Part shown: piece by piece, positions 1-7,011 of the stretch | Numbering within the stretch: position 1 is the first letter of the stretch | Layout of the letters: every line of letters begins with the position of its first letter | Assembly: GCA_900767815.1 (NCBI GenBank) | Contig: CAAGAM010000010.1 | Span: 1-9,547, forward strand | Origin: Clostridia bacterium | GTDB taxonomy: Bacteria; Bacillota; Clostridia; Christensenellales; Borkfalkiaceae | Length of the DNA: 9,547 bases | Direction of reading: 5' to 3' | Notes under the pieces: generated by a model | Told to the model about the DNA's origin: nothing | The model's database searches: none | Seen by the model: the letters and a program-made list of their open reading frames with translations, nothing else | Translations under genes and position numbers: made by a program

Positions 1-1002
1 AATATCAACAAAAACGAAAAGGTTCCCGAACAGACGGCAACCTTGCCCGACAGTGGCGGCGCGGTAATCGGCGAAGCGCAGGAAAACGGCATTCAGATGA
101 TGAAAGCCGCGATTCCCGTTGAGGAATATGCGGTATACGGCGTAAGCGAACAGGCGGAAAAAGCCTATACGATTACGGCAACTGTTAAACCCGACACCGC
201 TACTAATAAAAAAGTGAACTGGTCGTTATCTTTTGCGAATGCGGAATCTGCATGGGCGAAAGGCAAGAACGTTGCCGATTACGTTACCGTGTCGGCGAGC
301 GGAACGACGAACAATGTAGCCGTGCTTACGTGTATGAAAGCGTTCGGCGAACAAATTCTTTTAACGGCTACGTCGGACGACGATTCCGCGAAGTCGGCGG
401 TTTGCACGGTAGATTACGCGCAAAAGGTAACGAACGCAACCCTTTCGTTCGGTTCGCTTACGGTTGAAAACAACGGCACTCTTTCCCCGAAGTTCCAGAT
501 AGCGGCAGACACTGCGGGACCGGGTGGAAAAGCGGTTTTCGATTATGATACCGCCGACGTTTACACGCTTGCCGACACCTTTACCGTTTCTTACGACGTC
601 GATTATGAGGACATCGCCCAAGTCGGTAATATGAAAGGTGTTTATTCGTTCGCGAATGTCAGTAATTTATCATCTATGATTGAATCCGGCGAAGATATCC
701 TCTTCGATTTGTCGTTCTTTGAAAATATCGGGGCACGCATAAAATTAACAGGTATGGCGGGTTACATAGTAATCGGAAGCAATTCAACAATTTATTCCGA
801 TACGACACTTATGGAAGATTTTTTTATCGCATATCAGGAAAATAACGGCGATATTGGCGGCGATATCATAATAACCGCAACGTTTACGGGAAAATATAGT
901 TCGTTTACCTATATCGGCACGATTTCTTTTGACGATTACGAAAACGGCGTTTCTCCCGTAAACAGCGTAAATCTCGATAAGGATAACATAATAATTTCGT
1001 AA
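1..1002 (+). CDS. Ig-like (Big_2-type) surface or virion protein, 5' end missing
   Basis: The frame is open from base 1, so the true start is outside the window; a TTG at 43 is in frame but has no convincing ribosome site and should not be taken as the start. The visible 333 residues contain no membrane segment. About residues 65-145 look like a bacterial Ig-like (Big_2-type) fold: a strand ending TITATVKP, then VNWSLS, then a conserved-looking AFGEQILLTATS followed by an alternating stretch ending VCTVDYAQKV. The C-terminal ~180 residues are rich in beta-prone, Asp/Gly/Thr sequence and end VNLDKDNIIIS. Ig-like domains are common on phage virion and cell-surface proteins, where they aid adhesion. 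It lies 11 bp before the next gene in an apparent surface-protein operon. It may be a virion decoration or adhesion protein; a host surface protein cannot be excluded. Confidence 0.62.
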   Translation, partial: NINKNEKVPEQTATLPDSGGAVIGEAQENGIQMMKAAIPVEEYAVYGVSEQAEKAYTITATVKPDTATNKKVNWSLSFANAESAWAKGKNVADYVTVSASGTTNNVAVLTCMKAFGEQILLTATSDDDSAKSAVCTVDYAQKVTNATLSFGSLTVENNGTLSPKFQIAADTAGPGGKAVFDYDTADVYTLADTFTVSYDVDYEDIAQVGNMKGVYSFANVSNLSSMIESGEDILFDLSFFENIGARIKLTGMAGYIVIGSNSTIYSDTTLMEDFFIAYQENNGDIGGDIIITATFTGKYSSFTYIGTISFDDYENGVSPVNSVNLDKDNIIIS

Positions 1003-1013
1003 GGCGGTGAATT

Positions 1014-1643
1014 ATGAGTAAATACAAAACGAACGGTTCTATCAACCGAATTTCTCGTGCGATTACTTATATCGTGGTTGTTTTGCTGTTGCTCGGTATC
1101 GTCGGGGTTTGTTTAAATCTATTTAATCGTCCGAACGGTATTTATCTGCGCTACGGCGATACCGTAATAACGGAAAACACAGGCGGAATAACCGTTATTT
1201 ATGGCGAACCGATTACGTTGCGAATAGATAATACGGAAGACTGGGGCGCGTATTCCGTAACCGATTGCACGGTAACAATCGTTTCGAACGTGGATGACGC
1301 ACACGATTTCGATTTTACCGTTGAGGGCGAAACAAAACCGTCTTCTTTCTCTGCCGAAAAAGATTTCACGGCGGCGTTTACCGATAATTATAACGGAAAA
1401 GGTCTGACGATTTCCGCCGACGGAGATTTTACGATAAAGTATTCGGCAAGGACGGTTTCGGAAATGCTGAAAAAAGTAAAATGTAAAGAAGTTACGCTTG
1501 AAAACGATTATGTCCTTTCCGCATATCCGTATGTTGCGATTCAGGTCGTTTCGCCCGACGGAAAACAAACGTTAACTGTTCCCGTGCTTTTGTATATTGC
1601 TGTTGACGGCGTAACGCTTAACCCGAACGAGGTAATTTTCTGA
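1014..1643 (+). CDS. Single-pass membrane protein with large extracellular domain, unknown function
   Basis: This 209-residue protein has a short basic N-terminus (MSKYKTNGSINRISR), one membrane span at about residues 16-36 (IVVVLLLLGIVGV), then about 170 residues predicted outside the membrane. The span could also be an uncleaved signal anchor. The outer part is beta-rich and ends GVTLNPNEVIF, similar to the opening strand of Ig-like repeats, but I recognise no catalytic motif. The ATG at 1014 is preceded by GGCGGTGA at 1004-1011. The stop overlaps the start of the next gene by one base (TGATG), so the two are likely translationally coupled and may work in the same complex. By position it could be a minor virion protein or an entry/assembly factor of a filamentous phage. 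I have no family assignment. Confidence 0.7.
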   Translation: MSKYKTNGSINRISRAITYIVVVLLLLGIVGVCLNLFNRPNGIYLRYGDTVITENTGGITVIYGEPITLRIDNTEDWGAYSVTDCTVTIVSNVDDAHDFDFTVEGETKPSSFSAEKDFTAAFTDNYNGKGLTISADGDFTIKYSARTVSEMLKKVKCKEVTLENDYVLSAYPYVAIQVVSPDGKQTLTVPVLLYIAVDGVTLNPNEVIF

Positions 1644-3619
1644 TGAAAAAGACAATCAATAAAATTTTGCGATTTATCGCCACAATAGTTTTATGTGTAA
1701 TATCGGCGATCGGCGGACAAGTAAAATTGTCCGCTCTTCCCGTATTTGCGGCAACAAAAAACACTGTAAAGTTTGACGAAACTTATGTAATGGACGACCT
1801 GAACGGCGCAACGATAAACGGTAAAACTTTTAATATCGAAGATTATTCGTTCGACGAAAAACGTAATACGGGTATCGTTCTGTTTACGGAATACTGTTAT
1901 AGTTTTTACGCGAACAAACAAGAAAACTTCGGTTTGTATGTGTACGTGTGGAATCCGAAAGGTTTAATCTTCGATACCGATTCGCCGTTAAATAAGTTGC
2001 AATTTTCTTTCGGCGACAGAGCGCATTATAATAAGTATTCGTTACTCTTTTTAAGTAAGTGCGAAGAAGTAAATTACGAGGGCTTGTTTTACAAGTTCAA
2101 AGTCGATTTAACCGAAAGCGAACGTTCGGCAATTCTGAATACCGTTGACAGCGCGAAAAGATTTTATCACGTAAGCGGAATTGAACTGAAAGAAGCAAAT
2201 AAAACTAACGCGACAGAAACTGCCATAAACCTTGAATATACATTTTCGGGCTATGCGGAAGGCTACGGCGCGGGCAATAATTCCGAAAATACGCTTGTTT
2301 GCAATACGGAACAAGGCGAGGTTTTATCCCTTGACGTACATAGTACGTATTATCGACCGAACGGCGCAAGCGGCGGAGATATTCATACGCAAGATACGTT
2401 ACATTCGGTTTATTTTTCCGTCCCCAACGCTTTAATTGACGAGTACGGAAAGATGACCGCCGTTCATGCAACGTGGCTGAACGCTCTTACTAAGCCTATG
2501 TATGTTACAGGAAACAAAACCGTGTACGACGCGTTATATCCGTTCATCGGTAAAGAACTTGCACACAATGTAAAGTATGACGTGGATTATTGGTACGACG
2601 ACGATATGCGATATTCCTTTGTCGCGAATTTTTGGACAGACGGACCTGTCGGACATTTGTCAACGCATAGTTATACGGGTGATTATTTCTATAATTGGGG
2701 CGCGTTCGGCGCTATATTGTCGAGCACGTATGCGACAAATCAACTTAAACAGTTAGACTATATATTTTACGACAAAAACGGAAACGCCGACGATTACACT
2801 TTGCCCGCAGAAACGTTGCTGAATTGGCTTGTAACTTATACGCAGGAACACGGCGGCGAACTTATAAACGGTAAATACAGTAAGGCGTTGTTTTCTTCCG
2901 TTGACGACGAATTTACAGATATAAATATTCGCGCCGACAGAACTTTTTCTCTTACAAGCGAAAAGATAAGTCGTTCTTGGTGGGATAAACTTTGGAATAA
3001 AAACGGAACGGTTGAAAGTACTACTACATACGACAATATCGAAGCGATAAAAGCCGTTACGGAAAGCGATATGACGGGAACAGAAACCGAAATTTGCGAC
3101 AAACTGTATATTTCCTACGGAGATTACAACGAATTAAAAGATTTTTACGACAAAGCGCAAACGAATAACGAAACGGTATACTTGTTCCGTTATTATGTAT
3201 CAAAATATTATTCGGCTGAATGTACGGAATTTGAAATGCCTGACCGCGGGACAGTAGAAACTGCATACGGAACGGCAAAAGAACTTGATACAAACGCATA
3301 TCTCGCGCAAATGTGGTTGCAACTTGATTTCGATATTATCGACGTAACTTTCACGAACGGCGGCGTTGATACCGTTATTTCCGTTGTTTCTTCCCCGCAA
3401 GATATTGCTTCGGACGGAACTTCGCCTATCGAAACGACAGATGATTTCGATTGGAAAAAGATATTACAAATCATTTTCGGAGCGTTGCTTCTAATTGTGT
3501 TGCTTGTGATTTTAATGCCGATTTTACCGACGATTATAAGCGCAATAATCAAAATTATATTGCTTCCGTTCAAATTGATTGCGGCGATATTCAAAGCAAT
3601 ATTTCATAAAAAGGAGTGA
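1643..3619 (+). CDS. Exported protein with C-terminal membrane anchor, pIII-like adsorption protein candidate
   Basis: This is a 658-residue protein. It has a typical Gram-positive signal peptide (basic MKKTINKILR, hydrophobic core FIATIVLCVISAIGG, likely cleavage near LPVFAA at about residues 32-38). About 565 residues rich in Tyr, Asn and Asp follow, with a Trp-rich patch SRSWWDKLWNK in the second half. The C-terminus has a strong span at about 607-635 (ALLLIVLLVILMPILP), then a second amphipathic hydrophobic stretch ending in basic HKKE. Signal peptide, long exposed body and C-terminal anchor is the plan of filamentous-phage pIII adsorption proteins, which bind the receptor and release the virion from the membrane. 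No sequence match is claimed: this is architecture plus context. The ATG overlaps the previous stop (TGATG), with GAGG at 1629-1632 upstream. A host membrane protein is the main alternative. Confidence 0.6.
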   Translation: MKKTINKILRFIATIVLCVISAIGGQVKLSALPVFAATKNTVKFDETYVMDDLNGATINGKTFNIEDYSFDEKRNTGIVLFTEYCYSFYANKQENFGLYVYVWNPKGLIFDTDSPLNKLQFSFGDRAHYNKYSLLFLSKCEEVNYEGLFYKFKVDLTESERSAILNTVDSAKRFYHVSGIELKEANKTNATETAINLEYTFSGYAEGYGAGNNSENTLVCNTEQGEVLSLDVHSTYYRPNGASGGDIHTQDTLHSVYFSVPNALIDEYGKMTAVHATWLNALTKPMYVTGNKTVYDALYPFIGKELAHNVKYDVDYWYDDDMRYSFVANFWTDGPVGHLSTHSYTGDYFYNWGAFGAILSSTYATNQLKQLDYIFYDKNGNADDYTLPAETLLNWLVTYTQEHGGELINGKYSKALFSSVDDEFTDINIRADRTFSLTSEKISRSWWDKLWNKNGTVESTTTYDNIEAIKAVTESDMTGTETEICDKLYISYGDYNELKDFYDKAQTNNETVYLFRYYVSKYYSAECTEFEMPDRGTVETAYGTAKELDTNAYLAQMWLQLDFDIIDVTFTNGGVDTVISVVSSPQDIASDGTSPIETTDDFDWKKILQIIFGALLLIVLLVILMPILPTIISAIIKIILLPFKLIAAIFKAIFHKKE

Positions 3620-3625
3620 TAACCT

Positions 3626-3676
3626 GTGCGCAGAAGAATTTTAAGAACACGCGCTGTAAAACGGCGCAGAAAATAA
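3626..3676 (+). CDS. Tiny polybasic peptide (16 aa)
   Basis: A GTG at 3626 follows a strong ribosome site, AAGGAG at 3611-3616, at 9-nt spacing and only 6 bp after the previous stop. It opens MRRRILRTRAVKRRRK and stops at TAA. Ten of 16 residues are Arg or Lys. The ribosome site is better than that of several certain genes here, which is why I call a gene this small. Short Arg-rich peptides neutralise packaged ssDNA in microviruses (J protein), and basic tails of inovirus coat proteins contact DNA, so DNA binding in the virion is one idea. A regulatory leader peptide is another, since leader copy 1 begins right after its stop. The codons GCGCTG and CGGCGC also form a 6-bp hairpin at 3651-3667. 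Function unknown; chance ORF possible. Confidence 0.45.
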   Translation: MRRRILRTRAVKRRRK

Positions 3677-3677
3677 A

Positions 3678-3735
3678 CTTTTTCTCTTAATTGGGAAAAT
3701 TCCGCGTATGCGGTTTTGCTCCCTGCAAGGGTTAT
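3678..3735 (+). promoter_or_regulatory. Twin-hairpin leader element, copy 1
   Basis: The pyrimidine tract CTTTTTCTCTTA starts one base after the TAA of the 16-residue peptide. About 23 nt from its first T comes hairpin 1 (CCGC 3702-3705, loop GTAT, GCGG 3710-3713), then the spacer TTTTGCT, then hairpin 2 (CCCT 3721-3724, loop GCA, AGGG 3728-3731) and TTAT. Copies 2 and 3 share the order, the 7-nt spacer and the loop of hairpin 2. Unlike those copies, this one is not followed directly by a start codon: an A-rich AAAAAAAGG is followed by the leftward terminator and the AT-rich gene at 3810. The element is therefore possibly separated from its original gene by an insertion. Function unknown. Confidence 0.65.
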
Positions 3736-3741
3736 AACAAC

Positions 3742-3789
3742 AAAAAAAGGCTGTCGGACGAATCGAGTGTAAACTCTACCGTTCGACAG
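3742..3789 (-). terminator. Strong leftward rho-independent terminator
   Basis: Arms CTGTCGGACG (3751-3760) and CGTTCGACAG (3780-3789) form a 10-bp stem with one G-T pair. A nested 4-bp hairpin GAGT/ACTC sits in the loop (3765-3776). Read on the minus strand, the stem is followed by CC and seven T residues (complement of the A-run at 3742-3748), the classic intrinsic-terminator form. Read on the plus strand, no T-run follows. It would stop transcripts entering from the right, yet no convincing minus-strand gene lies there. The structure might instead act as a DNA hairpin in the ssDNA genome. Confidence 0.6.
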
Positions 3790-3809
3790 TCAGAATTATA
3801 GGTGTAATT

Positions 3810-4271
3810 ATGTTTGACAAAAAGAAAAAATCGGGTAAAATCCCGTTAATGAAAGTTGCAAAAGCAAAACGTGGCAACACTTTACAAACGAGAGATGAAT
3901 ATTTAGCAGGACAAAAAGGAAAAAATATAAAACCAAAACACCCGAATAAAAACGATTTATATCGCACGGGCGTGATAATTCGTGTAAATAATCAAGACGA
4001 ATATGCAATTGTTCCCTTAACAACAAAAAAGAAAATCAAGTTAGATGAATATTATGATAAAAAGACTTATGCAAAAGATATGATTGAAATTTTTGATTGC
4101 GATGGAAAGCCGATTAAACAAAACGATAAATTTGTGGTAAATAAGGATAAACGAAAAATTCTTTCTGAAAATGATTTAAGTAAAATTGAAAAATTTTGTT
4201 TAGAACAATCAAAACGGAAACAGCATAATCAAAAACAGATTAGGCGTTTCGATGACAGAGATAAAAAGTAA
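3810..4271 (+). CDS. Lys-rich hypothetical protein, AT-rich probable cargo gene
   Basis: This 153-residue soluble protein is very rich in Lys and Asn and has no membrane segment or signal peptide. The first ~50 residues are basic and probably disordered (MFDKKKKSGKIPLMKVAKAK). The middle part, RTGVIIRVNNQDEYAIVPLTTKKK, followed much later by KRKILSENDLSKIEKF, faintly resembles the strand and last-helix pattern of PemK/MazF-type RNase toxins, but no catalytic residue pattern is clear, so this is only a hint. No antitoxin-like gene is adjacent. AGGTG at 3800-3804 precedes the ATG. The DNA is clearly more AT-rich and uses more AAA, TTA and GAT codons than its neighbours. A terminator on one side and hairpins on the other flank it, which together suggest an acquired cargo gene. 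Function unknown. Confidence 0.6.
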   Translation: MFDKKKKSGKIPLMKVAKAKRGNTLQTRDEYLAGQKGKNIKPKHPNKNDLYRTGVIIRVNNQDEYAIVPLTTKKKIKLDEYYDKKTYAKDMIEIFDCDGKPIKQNDKFVVNKDKRKILSENDLSKIEKFCLEQSKRKQHNQKQIRRFDDRDKK

Positions 4272-4278
4272 AAAAATA

Positions 4279-4352
4279 ACACGGTAGTTTATTACCATGT
4301 CATTGCTTAAAAGTCCGAAAGGACTAATAAGCCCGCTCAATCACTTTCGTGA
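4279..4352. other. Three tandem small hairpins in a short intergenic gap
   Basis: The 183-bp gap after the Lys-rich gene holds three inverted repeats in a row. The first is ACACGGTA / TACCATGT (4279-4286 and 4293-4300, one mismatch). The second is AGTCC-GAAA-GGACT (4312-4325), with a stable GNRA-type tetraloop. The third is TCAC-TTTC-GTGA (4341-4352). None is followed by a T-run, so they are not ordinary plus-strand terminators. They could be part of a small structured RNA or of the 3' end of the cargo segment. The rest of the gap, to 4454, is A-rich; a 23-codon frame at 4379-4450 lacks a ribosome site and is not called. Confidence 0.4.
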
Positions 4353-4454
4353 ATGTAATTCAATTATATAGATAATTTATGCAAAAGTCAAGCAAAAACG
4401 CGAGAACAGAAAAAAATAAAATAGAAGAAGATTCAAAATATAGGAAATAAGGAA

Positions 4455-4547
4455 ATGCAAACGTTTAAAAGGCTACTGAAAGTATTTTGCGGCATAATCA
4501 TTGTTTTAATCATCGGCTACTTTATATACACGGGGATAAGAATATGA
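4455..4547 (+). CDS. 30-residue single-span membrane peptide
   Basis: ATG at 4455 follows AGGAA at 4442-4446 (8-nt spacing). The peptide has a basic N-terminus, MQTFKRLLK, one strong hydrophobic span (VFCGIIIVLIIGYFIY) and a short basic tail, TGIRI. Its TGA overlaps the ATPase start as ATGA (4544-4547), a classic coupled arrangement that implies co-expression with the assembly ATPase. Inovirus minor coat proteins VII and IX are of this size (32-33 residues) and similarly hydrophobic, so a minor tip protein or an ATPase partner is plausible. It is too short to assign by sequence and lacks the signal peptide usual for a major coat protein. Confidence 0.6.
   Translation: MQTFKRLLKVFCGIIIVLIIGYFIYTGIRI
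4532..4536 (+). promoter_or_regulatory. Ribosome site that sets the ATPase start
   Basis: GGGGA lies 7 nt before the ATG at 4544. The same frame is open upstream to a TTG at 4487, but that TTG lies inside the 30-residue peptide gene and has no purine-rich site before it, so 4544 is preferred. Confidence 0.5.
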
Positions 4548-6730
4548 AAGCGGAAAGAAAAATCGATTATCGGCACATTATATGTATTTTAATCACGCTC
4601 GGATTCGTTGCGCTTGGTATCTTCCGCTTTTTCGGCTGTATCGGCAGAATTATAGAAAGCGTAAGAGATTGCGGGCTTTCGGTAGCGTATTATTTCTGCG
4701 AAATCTTCGAGATTCCGCACCGTATAACGCCGACGGTAAACGAATTGCCGAAGATACCGTTTTTCGATTTTCCGTCGCAACCGCCCGACGTTCCTACTGT
4801 TCCCACCGTTCCGTCCGTTCCTCTTCCTGATAATTGGGAAAAGTTTAAAATTAAGTGGTCGGCATATTGGCGGCTTTGGGCAACAAAAGAGAATTTCTTC
4901 GGGTATCTTTCCGCCGTGGGAAACGTGCTGTATATTTTCAGCAAGGTAATTGTAATTATTATTCCGTTTATCTTGCTTGTGTGGCTGTTGCTTCGCCGTA
5001 TGCTGAAAACGCAAAACAACGACTATGACAAGGACAGCAAGCCGCTTACGATATTCAAGCGCATTACGGCGCATACATATATTTCGCTAAAAACTTGGCT
5101 TATCGGCTTTTTTGCGTTTGTAAAGGAACACAAGAATTACTATGTAACGTGGCTTTGCCTGTGGGCGTTGTATTTTAACGCGTTTGCGATTCTTATCGAA
5201 TTTATCGCGTATTACCTGTATTTCGTGGTATCGTTCGATTTTCTTAATCTTTATCGGCAGGTATATAAACTGTTTATCGACTTATCGGCGGCGTTTACGT
5301 TTATTCCGCTGTGGGCGTGGGCTGTGGTTGGTCTTGTTGCATTGGACAAGTTTCGGAAGAATATCGCTTACGGAGTGCTGAACCACTTCGAGCGAAGAAA
5401 CCGCGGGTTTATCAATGCCCGCCCTATCGTGTATATGGTATGCGGAACAATGGGCAAAAAGAAAACGACGGCAATCACGGATATGGCGCTTTCGCAGGAA
5501 GCAATGCTACGGGATAAATCGTTTGAAAAGATATTGGAAAACGATTTGAAATTCCCGAATTTCCCTTGGATAAACCTTGAAAACGAATTAAAACGGGCAA
5601 TGGAATATCACGAAGTTTACAATCTTGCGACGGTGCGTAAGTTTATCGCGAAGAAACGGGAACGTTTTTTCAAATCGGCGACGGAAGAAAAGATTTTCGG
5701 ATACGATTATTCACGTTGCGATATGTTTTACAACGATAATCTGAAAGTAACGGATATATGGGAAACAATCGAAACGTATTCGCTGTTATACTTCATTTAC
5801 GTGATACAATCTTCGCTTCTTATCAGCAATTACAGCATACGCGTAGACGGCGTGCTTTCAGACTTGGGCAATTTCCCGCTTTGGAACGCGGATTTCTTTA
5901 AATCAGACAGCCGACTTATCGACAGTTACAGCCGCCACGCGCATATTATCGACTTCGATTCTTTGCGTTTGGGGCGAAAAGTCGTAGAAAAGAACTGCAA
6001 AGCAAATTCTTTCGATTTCGGCGTAGTAATAATTACCGAAGTCGGTAAAGAACGCGGCAACAGCATTGAATTATCCGAAAAGAAGAAAAAAGACGAAACG
6101 ACGAACCAGAAGAACGACCTTTTCAACAGTTGGCTGAAAATGGTACGACATTCTGCAACAGTGGATAATTTTCCGTTCGTGCGTGTAATAACGGACGAAC
6201 AGCGCCCTGAAAGTTGGGGGGCGGACGCGCGAGATTTGTGCGAAATCGTGCATATCAAAGAAAGCGGGGAAATGCGGCTTGCAATGCCGTTTTTCTCGCT
6301 TGCAGAACTGTTTTATGGCTGGCTTTATAATAAGTTTTCGGGACTGTATTATGAATACCGTTACAACCGTGGCGATAACACGCTTGCTATGTATCTTCTG
6401 AAAGGTTTGACGGCGAAAATGCGCGATTATTACACGAAAATATATAATTGTTTCGGGTATTGCGTTCTTTCGGTGCAGGTGGAAAGCGGAACGCAGGACG
6501 GAATGATACAAAACGGTAAGTATTATTTAATGTCGAAAAAGATTTACAGCAAGCGTTTTTCGACTGACTGTTTCTCGGACTTCTTCACGGTAAAAGCGTT
6601 GCGTTCTCCCGTCGGTATCAACGATTTGAACGAATACGCCACGGAAAAAGCCACGTTCGGGGAACTTGCAATGCAGAACTCTTATTTTGTAAACGACCTG
6701 TTAAACGGGTTGAAAAACGACGAAAAATAA
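4544..6730 (+). CDS. Zot/pI-family virion assembly ATPase with N-terminal membrane domain
   Basis: This 728-residue protein probably powers extrusion of the filamentous virion through the cell membrane. Membrane spans lie at about residues 11-30, 127-150, 201-230 (perhaps two) and 247-267. A Pro-rich loop between the first two (PTVPTVPSVP, about 84-93) is probably outside the cell. The C-terminal ATPase follows. The Walker A-like site is GTMGKKKT (301-308), preceded by the strand PIVYMVC. The Walker B-like strand VVIITEVGKERG has T498-E499 where DE is usual. A later segment, MVRHSATVDNF then ITDEQRPESWGADARDL (about 537-567), matches the Zot pattern of an RH motif, a Gln-containing strand and an R-D-L helix. 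In Ff pI the ATPase is N-terminal and the span C-terminal, so the order here is reversed. The second Gly of Walker A is replaced by Lys. An FtsK/VirD4-type coupling ATPase is the alternative, but no conjugation genes are present. Confidence 0.78.
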   Translation: MKAERKIDYRHIICILITLGFVALGIFRFFGCIGRIIESVRDCGLSVAYYFCEIFEIPHRITPTVNELPKIPFFDFPSQPPDVPTVPTVPSVPLPDNWEKFKIKWSAYWRLWATKENFFGYLSAVGNVLYIFSKVIVIIIPFILLVWLLLRRMLKTQNNDYDKDSKPLTIFKRITAHTYISLKTWLIGFFAFVKEHKNYYVTWLCLWALYFNAFAILIEFIAYYLYFVVSFDFLNLYRQVYKLFIDLSAAFTFIPLWAWAVVGLVALDKFRKNIAYGVLNHFERRNRGFINARPIVYMVCGTMGKKKTTAITDMALSQEAMLRDKSFEKILENDLKFPNFPWINLENELKRAMEYHEVYNLATVRKFIAKKRERFFKSATEEKIFGYDYSRCDMFYNDNLKVTDIWETIETYSLLYFIYVIQSSLLISNYSIRVDGVLSDLGNFPLWNADFFKSDSRLIDSYSRHAHIIDFDSLRLGRKVVEKNCKANSFDFGVVIITEVGKERGNSIELSEKKKKDETTNQKNDLFNSWLKMVRHSATVDNFPFVRVITDEQRPESWGADARDLCEIVHIKESGEMRLAMPFFSLAELFYGWLYNKFSGLYYEYRYNRGDNTLAMYLLKGLTAKMRDYYTKIYNCFGYCVLSVQVESGTQDGMIQNGKYYLMSKKIYSKRFSTDCFSDFFTVKALRSPVGINDLNEYATEKATFGELAMQNSYFVNDLLNGLKNDEK

Positions 6731-6747
6731 ACGGAGTAAAGACAAAA

Positions 6748-7011
6748 ATGCGGACATTAAAAGAAAAAGTAGAACACAACAATAAACGTTATAAAACGGA
6801 CGATTTTTCGGCGGGATATATCATCGGCGTGCAAATGTACCACGATTACCCGAAGTATGATGAGAAAGGCAAAGCGGAAATGCGTAAAATGATAAGCGAT
6901 TTCAACAAAATTGCAAAAGGCAAAGACCGTAACAGAAAAGATACGAGATTGAGCAAAGGCGTAATGTGCGGCATACGCGACAGCGCGAACGAGAGAAAAC
7001 GCAAGAAATAA
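6748..7011 (+). CDS. 87-residue basic protein, unknown function
   Basis: ATG at 6748 is preceded by GGAG (6733-6736), 17 bp after the ATPase stop, so it is probably in the same operon. The protein is soluble and strongly basic, with a central region (SAGYIIGVQMYHDYPKYDEKGKAEMR broken into a hydrophobic strand and a charged helix) and a Lys/Arg-rich end, NERKRKK. No family is recognised. Small basic proteins next to rep in inoviruses are often the ssDNA-binding protein (pV role), which coats the new single strands and represses rep translation. Size and location fit, but no OB-fold pattern is visible, so this is only a guess. Leader copy 2 begins immediately after its stop codon. Confidence 0.6.
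   Translation: MRTLKEKVEHNNKRYKTDDFSAGYIIGVQMYHDYPKYDEKGKAEMRKMISDFNKIAKGKDRNRKDTRLSKGVMCGIRDSANERKRKK

Noticed and set aside
3776..4026. Minus-strand frames opposite the Lys-rich gene, considered because of the leftward terminator
   Set aside because: The Phe-rich products are the expected antisense of Lys codons, and no start signals support them.
4379..4450. 23-codon frame before the membrane peptide
   Set aside because: There is no ribosome site, the content is A-rich and low-complexity, and no motif is present.
4487..4543. TTG start giving a longer ATPase
   Set aside because: It lies within the 30-residue peptide gene without a ribosome site; ATG 4544 has GGGGA and the ATGA overlap.
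4589..5074. Long minus-strand frames opposite the ATPase, Rep and transposase genes
   Set aside because: They are Arg/Cys/Phe-rich antisense shadows with no domain pattern and no ribosome sites, opposite well supported genes.
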